The notes under the pieces were generated by a model. It searched no databases. It saw only the letters and a list, made by a program, of their open reading frames with translations, and was not told where the DNA came from. The position numbers and the translations under genes are program-made. Positions 12,201-24,462 of a stretch of 64,000 bases of DNA are shown here, in pieces. Source of the stretch: Cadophora sp. MPI-SDFR-AT-0126 (lineage: Eukaryota; Ascomycota; Leotiomycetes; Helotiales; Ploettnerulaceae); the NCBI GenBank assembly GCA_020747065.1, contig JAGMVK010000010.1, forward strand, positions 620,001 to 684,000. The letters run 5' to 3'. Position 1 is the first letter of the stretch. Each line of letters starts with the position of its first letter.

Positions 12201-12987
12201 GACCAACGTCAGTGACAAGGAGGTCATTGATAAGGAGGTTGTCGACGCCACCCAGCTCAACACCGCCACAGAGAAGGAGAAGAGCGCAGTTGAGAGTGGT
12301 GCTTCTGCTTCGCCTGCCATTATCAACGGCGAGCCTAACGTTGTTGAGCCGGAGAAGGAGGTCGTTGACAAAGAGGTCGCCACCAAGGCTTCGGATATGC
12401 AGTCATTCTTTGATCTGGCTCGAGGAAAGACCCCAGCCAAGAACACTGCAAGTGAAGCACCAACCCCAACGCCAAACACCAATGCTGCTCAGCAAACACC
12501 AACGCCCACACCCACACCCACACCCAGTGCTGCACCAGCATCACAAACCCCTACCACGATTCATGCACATGAAGCACAAACCCCTGCCTTCGATGATGCA
12601 CAGCAATATCAGACCCCCGCTTTCAATCCCGCACAGCAAGCGCAACTCGATGCAATCCGACAACAAGTCTTGAAGCACCAGCCACAGGTCCCAAGCAAGC
12701 TTGGAATGTCGCCCCTCTTTCAATCTCCCTTGCAACCAAACCCTCTTCAGCCATCACCTCTCCAACACACCTCTTCGCAGCCAAACCCTCTGCAAGAGAT
12801 CGAACTCAACCGGCTCAGGCGCGCCGGAAGTCCATATGGTGGTCTCATGAACAATGAAGATGGATTCACACGTGATAATGATAATTCGGAAGTCGATGAT
12901 ATGCCGGAGGAAGACCCGAATGAGCAGGCATTCAACATCATGGATGAGGTCCGGGGTGTTCCCCCCAACAATGTTTATTTCACCTAA
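9212..12987 (+). CDS. large low-complexity, probably nuclear protein of unknown function
   Basis: Two exons (9212-10528, 10579-12987; intron GTAAGT...GTAG, 50 bp) join in frame to 1241 aa. The first 60 residues are Lys/Ala/Pro-rich with repeated KAPKAPK units, resembling histone H1-type tails. Basic clusters such as RRAKRPRG and KKYRKR could act as nuclear signals. The middle is Ser/Thr/Pro-rich and disordered. Residues around 780-820 form a strongly charged Glu/Arg coiled coil, followed by the only segment that looks folded: an aromatic-rich stretch (PKFWLFKRDDYSELRMARRY) leading to a Pro-rich piece and a short RCWGCKECRRGK motif that could bind a metal. The C-terminus has (TP)n and NPLQPSPLQ repeats. 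I recognise no family. The start ATG is the first in frame after a pyrimidine-rich leader. Existence of the gene is certain from the long open frame; role is unknown. Confidence 0.88.
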
Positions 12988-15900
12988 ATGTGGGATGGAT
13001 AGGCGGATGGATACTGGTGTTTTGGTGTGCAAAAATTGTTCGTTTTTATTTTTCAAGCCGTTGAAGCAAGCATTGTTATGGCGTTGTAGGGATACCAGGA
13101 TACGACACAGGGCGTTGGTGGATTGCTTGTATGATTGTACTTTTCCTTTTCTCATGACGTTAGATCGGTTTGTTCCAACCCTCGTCTGCCGGTAGATGGC
13201 GACCAGAGGTCAGAATTGGGCCCCCATTCCAAACACCCCCCCTTCCGGGGTGGGGGGTCCTCCCTTGGCAATTTCGTTGCGAACTTACTTTGTTTGTAGA
13301 TATTGATAATCAAAAATGTTCAAGTATCCTCTTATCCATGCATTTGTGATGTCATGATTAGAGTTGAGGACTTTGAATTATAAGATGTTGTATAATTTTC
13401 CAACTGCTCGGGGTTCCTTGCCTCTCATTCTGTCTACATGCCATGACAAGGACTCGAGGACTATTGAGGTCGCTGGGAGTGCGTCTAAGATAATGCATTG
13501 GCCTTGTTAAAGCATGCGGTAGCCTCGTCTCGCCGCGACTCCAAGCACGCTGCTCGCTCTCTGGGATCTTGCTTAACTAGCTCGTGCAAGTACCTTCACT
13601 GCGCCGCGACTATTGACAGACATATCTAAAGCTGCTATGGATGAGGTAGAAGGGCTGGCATCAATGGTTACATTTGGCTTCTTCATATCGAAGATGTTGA
13701 CTTAGCTGGTATGGTATCGTGTACTTGCTGCTCAAAGGTACTGATGACTTGGCTGAGATTGGGAGCATGTAAGATTGGTTGAGTGTACTGTGGGATGAGG
13801 GTGTAGAGGGTGTAGAGGAATCATTATCAAACAGCCTCTTTCCTCGCTACTAGCGGTAAGGTATTGTTGACTTGGCTAGCAGTAGTGGTATCGATGACCT
13901 CCTCTATACATGCTCCTATGCCTTCCCGGAGTGGAGTTGAGTGGATTTGATGAAGTTGGTAATCTGTCCTGCCACCTCTGGAAAACAAAGGAGATGCATC
14001 AGTGTCTACAAGATCCTTGTCTATCTCCTTTCCAAAGATGCTTGCTTGGCTAGTTTGAATTGTGAACAATAAGCGTACAGAACACCTTCTGAGGAAGAAA
14101 TCATTCCGCTGGTTCCATCGAAACTGAAGTTGAGGACTCTGAGTCAAAAAATGCAGTGTCCAGAGAATGGGCCTGTGTTTTATTCCCTCCATTGTTGCTT
14201 CAAGGTTTCGCTGACCGCGAGAAAAGTTCTGTTGCTTATTGAATCCTTGTTCATAATGTACATTCTAGAAGCTTCTTGCTGGCCTTGCTCCACTCCGATG
14301 ACTGCCTTTTCTGACAGAATTGGGAGTCTCGAGATAGGAGAGGGTGTGCATGGGTGGAGTGAGTCAGAGATGGTGCTTTCGATCGACAGACTTTTGAAGT
14401 CGACGCGAATCCCCTAATAATGGACCCTGTGGTCAATCGACAGACAATTCAGACTTGTGAATGAACCAGCGCTGTCAAGTGAGCAAGCACTAATACCATT
14501 TCTTGCCAAGCGGGAGTTACAGACCACAGTCTTAGCCTATCATTCGACTTCCGCAAGCTTGTGGAGGATAGCTACTGTGCGATAGGCCGATACTTTCCAT
14601 GTGAGAAGCTTCAACTTCGAATTGTACTTACTGTATGATGTGAAGAGCTAGCGGATGAGGAATACTACGGAAGTCCTCGGCGTGGCTGGATGAAGGACTC
14701 AGTCGACGGAACCTGAGATTTGCGAGACGGAAGTGGGTGCTGCATGGTGTTTAACCTTGCTCGATAGCATTGGGAGTTGTGAGACAGTGATGTCAAAATC
14801 TACAGAGATCGTGTCCGTGTCTGGTACGAGAAGTCTAGACACATGTGTACTTTGCGAAACACCATGATTGTTGCTGCTTCACGTGCTGTCTCTTCTGATG
14901 TGGTCCTGTAGAGTGAAGTTGGGAGGGATGGCATGCCAAGTATCAAGTTTTGTAATCTATGATACGAGGATGACAGAGGTTTCCAGCATGGGAACGAATC
15001 TAGCACCTGGCAATTGCAGTTTGACGACTCACTTCTCGCAAACCAGGGCAAGTCTCCTTCGACACTTGTTCATATCATAGCTGCGACGAGTACAATCAAT
15101 GTTTTCATTCATTAGGCCGCTAAGGACTGATTTTGGGTACCCCCTCTTGGATTGGAAATGTATCTTGTGGTGGCACTTGTGGACTTTCGCTTTCTCCAAG
15201 GGAAAGGTTCACGAATGAATGTGGAACATCTTTCCCCTCTTCTCATCGGCGCGTCAAGGAAAGTTGCAACGTTTACTTGCAATTGGAAAGACGGATAGAC
15301 AACGAAATAGACAATAAAGACTCAGGATTTTCTCATTCCGCGATGAAAGCTTTTGGGGCTTGGGGCCGGCTGATACAGTCGGGCATGTAACGAGATCGCT
15401 TTTGGTCAAGTCTTGTGACACTTGTTCCACTTCCTTGTCGAAAGAGACTGACTTGGGTTCTGCAGGTAGCTAGGGATAGAGGAGGTAAGTTTGGGAGTCA
15501 TGACAGGCGAAGAGGGATGCTGCTAATTGCTGTGAAGCGAACCAGTGGACGTGTACACCTGGAAGAAGCCGCTGAGTCTTTCTGGGAGTTTAAGTCGTGG
15601 ATTGCGAAACCAGTATCCACACTAGCCGTCGCAGCGAGGGCTAGCCTCCCCGGTTATATAGAGTCAAGAGCTTAGCTGCGATATGCAAGTAAAAGAAGTG
15701 TTCTCTGCGCCTTTGCAATTGCTCTAGAGATAACCCTGAACTGCGGCTTGCCTGTCTCTGATCAAGAAGAAACCGTATCCTGCAGACGTCTGCCTTCTCC
15801 CCGAACCTGATGATCTAAAGTCGGATGACAGCTCGCTGAACCTAACCTGGTAGTGGAAGCTCCAATGATGGCAGGTAGATGACAGCTGATACTTGCTGTC

Positions 15901-18900
15901 AAGGGAGCAACTCCGATATGTTGCGTTTCTCGGTAGCTGCCAAAACCTTATGTCACACCATGTGCCTTCGTCGCTTCGCTTGAAGTGGTGCACTCGCAAC
16001 AGACCTTCGATCTGCTGACAGCAACAGCTTTGGAAATGCGACTGAAGAGTTGAGTTGTGAGTTGAATGGAATGTCATGGCGGATTTTGTCAGCCTTGACT
16101 TTATTGAGATGATGAGGGACAGGCTGCTGTGGGAAGGGAGTGCGGCTTGTGCAGACTTCATGCCAGCTCCACACATTCCACCTGGAGAACGGCGTGTGTA
16201 CTGAAGCCTTATGGCGCCCTTCGCCTTCAGACTTCAGGATGTAGAGCAAACTTCTGCTAGATCCTCTGAATGCGAACTCAGCGGTGACAAATATTTCGTG
16301 TAAGCCATGCAGCAAGCAAGGTACAATTCTGCGCTCCAATCCCCGATAATTTTCTTTCAGCTACATTTCCCCTAACGAATCGCAGAAGAAGCTTCTCGGC
16401 AGTTGAGCCCTGGCCTGGCTCGAGCGAGCATGATCGTGGACTTCCATTTTCAGCTCAAAACGTGATATCTGAAGTTGGGACTCCAGAACCAATAGTTCCT
16501 CAGCCCCTTACTGACATGCCAAGCCGTACTTGAATGGACATGAAAGGTTTGCATTGCACAACGTAAAAATGGCACAAAGTGAGATATCAAAATCGGACCA
16601 GTCGGAAAAATTTCGACTGACGTGCGGAATCCTTTGCACCTGTTTCAGCGATCTTGAATCTTGAAGTCTTAATTATTTGTTTCCAAACCCGTACCGAAGG
16701 GCTAATCCGGTCTCAACCGACTCAAGTGACTCCAAAGCTCACCTTACCGAAAGTGTCCGTGGCGGAAACAGAGTTTATGGTAAGTGGGGGTACGCGCTTC
16801 GACTTTCCAGTTCTCAGGTGTGGCTGGCCCGAATTCAAGTTTCGTGAGAAGTGGCGCAGGCCGGATTGAGATGATCAGGTCTGCTTTTGGACGACGACTG
16901 ATTTTAGCACCCGGTCGGTGCTGAAATAGGGCAGCGGAAGGAGGACGCCGTGGTTTGAGGTTCGGGTCTGGTGCGTTGTTGGCCATCGAAGGTGGCTGAG
17001 GATCTTCAATGATGCTCGCCGCTATCGATAACGAATGGAAGAACAAAGGTGGAGGAGGGGTAGCTTCGTCATGAGCTCGAGAAACTTGAAAAGTTCGGTC
17101 GCTCTGGTCATCTGTAAGTTTGGGAAAGGGCAGTTATGACGGCTGATCGGGTCGAGACCCGAAAGAACACGGTGATCTTGTGGTCGAAGCCAGTGGAAGA
17201 CTTGATAGCCAGGAACCACATGCTGTATGAAGCAATTGAGCAGCGTTATAACTTCATTGCGAGGTTGTGTCGGGAAGTTTTCCAAGTTCTCGGACTCGGG
17301 TGTCGCCCTGTCCTGCTTGATCTTACCAAGATCTGCCATCGCAATCGTATCCGCTGCCGAACCCCCGTGGCAGACAAGGATCAGCACATGGAACGGAATG
17401 GTGGGATGATCAGGAACGGGAAGGGACACAGATCCCACTCTGCTCAACCAACCGTTCCGCTCGGCTGGGGGAGTGGTCTGAGACATCTCCCCAGTAATAC
17501 GGTTCGATCCTTCTGGGAAGCAAAGGATCTGCTCTGCTAACTGGTGAGATGGGTGGAAGCCGCGTGCGACGGGTAGCATCATGGGTTCGAATGTGATCCA
17601 AGCGAGACAAGATCTACATGTGTGTGTCCAGTGGGAAGCTTGAAGCGATGTCAGACGGTTTCGCTTCTGCAAGGCATCAGAGAAGTGAGAGCCAGTCGTG
17701 TGGCCTTGCCTTGGTCGATCACTTTTGCTTTCGAGTCATGATCAAGTCATGAAGTCAACCTGTAAAGTAAACTTGACCGAGTAGCCGATCAAGCTGTCTG
17801 GAAGAGAGAATCATCTCACCCAAAGATAAGCCTTGAAAATTTCATGATGGCACAATTTGGCATTGTGAGGTCAGGTCTTGGATGTGCGATTGATCCACAT
17901 TTCCAGACCCTGATTTTCTCTCACAATGATAAGGTTGATTTTTGAAGGATGATGGATTAGAAGCTACGGATATTATTAGCATGCTCGGAGAGCTGATCGC
18001 TTCCAGCTAAACAACGTAGCGTCCAGTCGATGTCTAGAAGTGGGCTAGTTGCCGCTCTCTCAAGTATCAGATTAGATCTACAGGTCTAGCCGTCAAAAGC
18101 TGGAAAACGTGGTTTCTCGTGCTTTTCGGTCCCTTAAAAGTCTGTTCTGAACTCAAAATCGTCTGTGTCGGGCACTCCGAGCCGGTTAGAACGTGGCTGC
18201 ACTGCTGCAAGCCGCTGCCGATCGGTCAGATGTCGGATCGAATTACGCTTGCGATATTTCTTGCTTTTGAATGAATCCTGACAATCAATGGTCGCAACAG
18301 AAATCCTTGATCCTTGACGACAGAAAGAGCAGAAGAGGATGGTTGTGAAGGGCAAGTGTAGAGCTAAAGCCACCGACAGTTTGTAAACTGTGATTTGTCC
18401 GTTCGTAACCTCATGATGTGTCCCTCAGTGACACGACCTATCTCCGACGATCGTCTATCAGTAGCGTAGGACAACATGATGAGATCCTTGGGGTCCTTTC
18501 AGTCTTAGCGGAGCCTCTCTAAGCTGTCCCAAGGGATTGGTGCTATGAGGCTTGAGGCTAATGGGTCGCCTTGTGTCCCCGTTGCCAAACCGCTGGTGCG
18601 GAAAATGTTCAGATATGCTGTACACGAGACCCAGCAGGCAGCCGAGCTTCCAGGTGCTGTGCATGAGGAATACCACGATCTTTAAACCCGTGTAGAGGCA
18701 TATTGTATTGTGGCTTCGCCGTCAAATGGAGTAAGCTCATCGGAATCCTTCCAAAGCGAAGAACAACCTCTAGCTCCGTTGATAATGCGCTTGAGAGTCT
18801 ATAGCCAAGATCGACGACAGTCGTCCACTAAGAAATTGGACAGTTGCAATGAATAGAATTTGAGAGGAGATGTCATCTCTGCACATGATCCAGAGCCCTG

Positions 18901-21900
18901 CCCTCGAACGGTGACACTGGCATCGAAGGCAGGTAATGATGGACGGGAGAATTGCTGAAGATACTGAACAAGTCTTGAGATATGTCATGAGTCTGAGAAA
19001 TCAAAAGAAAGAATGTTATCTCGATGGAGGAACAGTAAGTAGATTGCGGGTGGTATGCGGGAACACTCCGGGACATCGTTTCTCCGGAATGCTGAATTTG
19101 GCAATCAATTCTCAGGTCTTTCGAGACTTCCTTCTCACAGGATTCTCTCCTTTTTCACCGCTCTGTATTCCGTCCTATTTCATTCCACAAGTCCGGCAAC
19201 TCTCACCATATCAAGAAGATAATGGGCCTCTCAAACCACAGCAATCGTCCCCTCGACCGGGTTCATCGATAAGTGTCAGGTCTCACCAGCGGTTGCCAGT
19301 GACCGTTGCTAGCCCTGTATGCGGGTCAACAGTTCGAGCATCCAGCTGTATAGTGGCATGATACTGTCCCAGCCAGTGGTAGCTGTGTGCCATGCCGTTC
19401 ATTCTGGTATTTGGTTTAGCGATGAATGCTGGATTTCCCATTGAGGACCAAGGATATCCCTTCCCTAGACTGAGGCTACACCGCAGGCAGCGCTATCGCA
19501 CAACAGGAATGCCTGTCCTTCTCGTCCCTCGGTTTCCCGGCTTGTCTTTGGCATCTTGCACGAGTGAGCTTTGCATCGCCGACACCGACTCCTGCACCCA
19601 GCCGTAATGGAAATGATTAGGCCCCTCGGTCAGCCCCGAGACTTGCTGATTACCGCAATTTCGAATCACGGTGAAGGTTTGCATGCCGTCTCGCGTGGCA
19701 GCACTGGCATGGCAGCTTTCGCAAAGACTGAGGTCCTTCATCTCAAGTGACAGGCGTTGAAACGATGAACCCTGAACGGTCCCGAGGTCAGAATTCCTAG
19801 AGCGAAGCGGCCTGGTCCGGCACGGAATATTGCTTGCCTGCTATGCCATCCCTTCCATTTGTGATCACAGGTGAAGTATGTCCTACCGCTACCTATGTAC
19901 GCTAATTTGAGTCAACACGAGGAGTTCGTTCTTCCACTTCCTTGGGATATCGGTACCAGGCGATTTAAGGAGAACTAACTGTCGGTCCCTTTCAGGATGT
20001 CTGGCCAAGGTCGCTTCATCAAGCGTAAGCCACACCAAGCCACACACATACAGATATGGCCTGGGCAGCCAGTTAGACAAGGCTCTCCTTCGGACCAAGA
20101 GGCAGGTTTCCTTCTTTTCTCTGTAGGTGGTGGCTCCGAAGTGAGCTTCATGATGAGTGGTGTTCAAGCCTTTTGACAGTAACGATCTGGCAGGATAGTG
20201 ACAGGTAGTAGTTTTTCCATTTCGCTCTCTCCAGCATCTTTCGGAAGCAGTCTTCAGAAGTCTTCGGATACGGGAAAACGCAAGTTATCGATATTGCATG
20301 AAGTAGGAGATCATTGGAAGACTTTCCTGTTCAAGAGCGGAAAATTACGGCCTCCGTGATAAATTCTCATCGCCTACCTTTTACTTTCTCGTTGCAGACC
20401 CGCCTTAGGCTACGACGCTGGCCATCTTTGCTGCATTCTTCCCTGCTGCATCGCTCCGGTTTATCTCGCAAGATTTGACCCATCGAGGCAAGCAGGCACA
20501 ATAATAAATTGGTATGGCGGGATGAATACGAAGATTCATAGGCCAGATTTCCCATTTGCGGGTTGTGGCTAGGGCCTACCATTTCCTTCCCTCCCCATCC
20601 GAGCCCCAGTGCCCGCATCCACCAGCCACGATGGTGACGATTGACGTTTACGATCATTTGACATTTGATTTGACTGGAGACGATCTGGTCCTTCATACCG
20701 GAGCAGGCGTTGCTTACGTTTGTCCTTTGTCGCCGAGTGCTGGATAGTGGGATCTTGGCTGGCAGTGGCTGATTGGGCCAGAGCCGGCAGAGTGCCCGAT
20801 GAGGACGGTGGCCTGGGTGGAGAGATCGTGTGTGTTTCAGGGCCTGGCGTTACTTGAAGTCGTAGGTAGGGATTAGGGAAGGGAAGGGAAGGTTAAGGGT
20901 GCTTGGACAGGGCGGGTTGCAGCGAACGATCAGGATTCAGCGTGTTCGATGGCTCTAGGCCCGAAACAGGCAGCCTGTGACGATCCTACTCGACGCCATC
21001 CTTCGATACCATCATTTCGAGACCACACTCCGTCCTTCGATGCTCTTTCAGAGCTTTCACAGGCTTCCCTTCTTCTCTGAGCTGTTTTTCCTCTCGGTGT
21101 CTCCAATAACCCCCATGCCGGCTACTTCTTGGAGCAAGCAAGAGCGCCAACAGCCCTGCCGTGGCCTGAGGGACCCTTGCAATCTTTATTCTTCCACCCT
21201 GAAATTCCACTGCTGCGGTCTGTAGTACGTGTATTCTAGAGGGTCCAGCCTCAGTAAGTATTCCGCCATTGGACCTGATCAGTCCTGACCTGCCTGAATA
21301 CCTGTTGCTGAGGTCTGGAGAGAGGCTGGAAACCATGGGAGAACGCGCAGCCAAGAAAAGCCAGTCAGTCAAGAGGAGGAACAAAGTGCTCCCTAAGTCC
21401 GTGAAAGAAGCTCGTCTTGCACTTGTCACCCTGCTTTAGCTCAGCCGCCGCCTGCTGAGGGGCACCACCATCCGTGCTGTAGCAACTGACAGGCATAGTA
21501 GAGGCAGCGACTACTGCACTACTATGCGTTACCCTGCTTTTGAAAGCTTTTGGAGGCATTGCGAATGCCAGTGCCATCGTTCAGCTTGACTCTTCCTGGC
21601 CCAAACCCCTCAGTTGACCACTCACAGCTCTCCAACAATGTCAGCATCATCCACCTCTCATCTCTGAAGCTTTTCCTTCCTTGGACCCCTTCCGCCTCCA
21701 CGATACAAAGCTACCTACCCACGTCGTCGAATCATGGTTCAGCCCCAGCGCCAGGCTCAAGGCCCTGGCGTAGTTTCCTTTCACCATTTCCCACTATCCA
21801 CAATCTACAATCTAATCCACTGTCCGTCCGCTTCTCTCCCTGATAGACCGGCAGACCAGCATCTTTCATCACGCACTACTCACTCTGTGATCATTGCCAC

Positions 21901-22744
21901 TGGCATTTTGGGTCAGACCCGCCTTTAATATTCCAGAGATTGACGGGCCTGGACTTTATTTTGTTCTCGATGGCCCCAGTCATTCGAGGATTAAAACTTT
22001 ACTATTTCGTTTCCACCTTGCCTTCCAGCTGCGTCCAAACTTTCTGATATAGACGACTGGATCTCGAAAATCTATCCGACACATCGATCACTGCCTCGGA
22101 AAAATCCATGTATGGGTGCATACTTCCATGCCAGGTTTTTTGATATCAGTCAGCTACCCCCTGTTTTCCTTGCCCATTAGGCATACAGTGCTCTTCCATA
22201 CCCAGTATCGACTTGGAAGCAGCTCTGTTTTACAGCATTTACCGTCAGCCCTCTCGTTCGCTGGCTGACGGGTGGAACATCGTTCCTGTACTTCATCCAG
22301 TCCTGTCACACACTGCCGATCCTGCTTTTCTATTCGACAGCCGAAGAACCTTAGCATCGGTCTCCATTCGAGACATCCACAAAGAGATCGTCCCTGCAGT
22401 TAGCCAACCGTCGAAATACCAGATCTAGAAGTATCACTGGCACCCTCTCTTGATTCGTGGACTAAGCTCCACACAACCTCGCGACCCATTGCCATTTCCG
22501 AGCCCTGTCTCGTCTGGACTTCTTTCCACTTGTCAAGGTATACTTAAGTTCTTAACGGCGCACGGTACTTTCTTGGAGATGATTATACCCATTGTGGGGG
22601 GGGCTCTTCGATCTACATAAAAGTGTCGAGTCCCCACTTACCCACTACCACTTCATACCTTCGAACCTTCTCGTCCTCTAGGTCAACTTTACCTCCCATC
22701 ACCTCATGATTACCTTCTCCTAGTTTACATATACTTCTCTCGAG
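12988..22744. other. 9.7-kb region without a supported gene; end forms the leader of the Gln-rich gene
   Basis: Both strands show only ORFs under about 220 codons, with compositions (many Cys, Ser, Arg, His) typical of chance frames; the longest is 17022-17672 on the minus strand. I could not join any of them by plausible splice sites into a family-like protein. Base composition is not strongly AT-rich, so heavy RIP mutation of old transposons is not obvious. A C-run/G-run pair occurs near 13231-13258. From about 21,550 the plus strand becomes pyrimidine-rich up to the start at 22745, consistent with a long 5' UTR. The rest may be regulatory DNA or a non-coding transcript. Confidence 0.5.
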
Positions 22745-24462
22745 ATGTTGCTCACTATCAAACAGCCAGCACATCACGGCTACAAGTCTTTCCATGACTA
22801 TACTCCGCCAACCCCTCCTTCAACATCTCGATTCTCACCTGCGGTGGCCTCGACGGGACCATCGTTCCCTCCCATACCCGCCACCAACAAGTCTCTTCCT
22901 CCTCTGCCAGCAACTAAATCACTATCACGGATGTCGACACCCCACCGGGGCTTGCCTCCCCCAGGGGCAATGACACTTCCCCCACCAACACAACAACAGC
23001 AACAGCAACCGCAACCACAACCACAGCAACAACCGCCGCTGGCTCAACCGCCCCCTTTAAGTCAACCTATGGGACAGCTTCCAGCTCCACCACAGCAATG
23101 GCAAGGTGCAGAAGAATCAATGAGGAATTGGTTGCATGCTAAGGCCGAGGAAGACAAGAGGAAGCAAGAAGAAGAGAAGACCCGGCAAGAATCACTTCGA
23201 CTGGAGCAGCGAAAAATCGAGCAAGATATGCTGAGAACATCACTGTCTGGAGGGATCCCACCATATATGATTCCTATGGTATTTGCTGGAATGGGAGGAG
23301 GCAATCTTCCGAATGCCAGCTTAGAGTGGGCTCAACACTACATGGCACAAGCACATCATCTTCAGCAACAGCAGCAACTCCAGCAACAGCAACTTCTTCC
23401 AGCTCAAGCCCAAGCTTCTCCAGAACAGCTTCAACGCAGAGACTCCCGAGTTGTATCTCAGCCATATGGAACACAACAACATCCGGCGCCATTGACACTA
23501 CCTTCTACGCCCATTGGACCATCAACTTCGCAACAAAGTGCTGGATTCTTGCCGAGCTATCAGATGTCACCAGCTCGCCAGAACACCCAAGGACAGGGGA
23601 TTATTGCCAGGCCGCCTCAAACGTCTCAATTGCCTAGGCTGAATACGGGAGAAATGCTCGTCCAGCCGCCTCCAGCTGGACAAAGTATGCAACATCCTCT
23701 CCAGCAGACGCAGTCCGCTCAACAACAGGAGCAGCAGTCATCTCCTTCAATATATTTCCACCACTGGCAGCCGCCCACCACACAAGGAGGTACCACGTCT
23801 GGTACTAACCAACCCTCGACCCCTTCAGGCAAGCATTAATGGTTCCTTTGTTTCACCAGGACTGCTTTTTAATGTTACCCGTAGATCACACTTCATCCCC
23901 TAAGAAACGCAAGGCTACAGGACCTCAGCAGGCTGCACCCCCACCTACATCCCAGCCGCAATACACATCGCCACCATTCTCAGGCTCATCAGTCTCGAAT
24001 ACTCCGTCTAGCCGACGTCGTGGGCATTCGCGGCAACCAAGCGACCTGTCTGCGCGAGGGCTGGACTCGTATGGACGGCCACTTAGCCGCCATCGTCAAG
24101 AGGGAAGCTTCGGCCAAAACCTGACATCACCGCCACCGCCTGCTCAGGCGCATGGTTCCGAGCAGCAATCACAAACATCGCAAGGACCAGCGAGCTCGGT
24201 GGAACCGCGACGTCGGTCAGGGGGCTCGCATCCAGTGTCGTCGATGCTGGAGCAGCCACAACAGAGCCAAACGCCATCGCAATCTCAACACTCTCAACAC
24301 TCTCAACAACATGCACAACATGCACAACAGATGCAACGCGACCCTCAGTATTCGGCAGGAGCGGAGATGAGGCATGAAGGACGACGTTCACCACCCGAAG
24401 AGCGGGGGAGTTCCATTTCTCGAAGGGCCAGCCTTATCAAGCGAGATGAGGGGCGAGATTAG
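22745..24462 (+). CDS. Gln-rich protein with coiled coil and PKKRK nuclear signal, putative regulator
   Basis: Two exons, best read as 22745-23828 and 23885-24462 (553 aa). The intron then has a GC donor (TCAG|GCAAGC) and a GTAG acceptor and is 56 bp, the usual length here. GT donors at 23790 or 23802 also keep frame but give 95- and 83-bp introns. Order of parts: Pro-rich N-terminus; polyglutamine/Pro-Gln tract (residues about 83-115); a segment SMRNWLHAKAEEDKRKQ continuing as a charged helix, then a hydrophobic piece (GGIPPYMIPMVFAGMGGG) that looks like the conserved core; a second Gln-rich run; right after the splice, SPKKRKATG, an SV40-type nuclear signal; then a disordered Ser/Gln/His tail with SQH repeats. 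No DNA-binding domain is seen. A transcriptional or chromatin cofactor is likely by composition only. Confidence 0.85.

Noticed and set aside
14800..16340. Several 80-150 codon minus-strand ORFs that might be exons
   Set aside because: I could not connect them with donor, branch and acceptor signals into a protein-like product.
17495..17600. GGTTCGA-like sequences suggesting tRNA B-boxes
   Set aside because: They do not match GGTTCGANTCC fully and no acceptor stem or A-box could be paired.
17022..17672. 216-codon minus-strand ORF in the long gene-free region
   Set aside because: Composition looks like chance translation, nothing recognisable, and overlapping plus-strand frames are open too.
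18936..19361. 141-codon plus-strand ORF
   Set aside because: No domain or membrane pattern; isolated; frame not protein-like after the first 35 codons.
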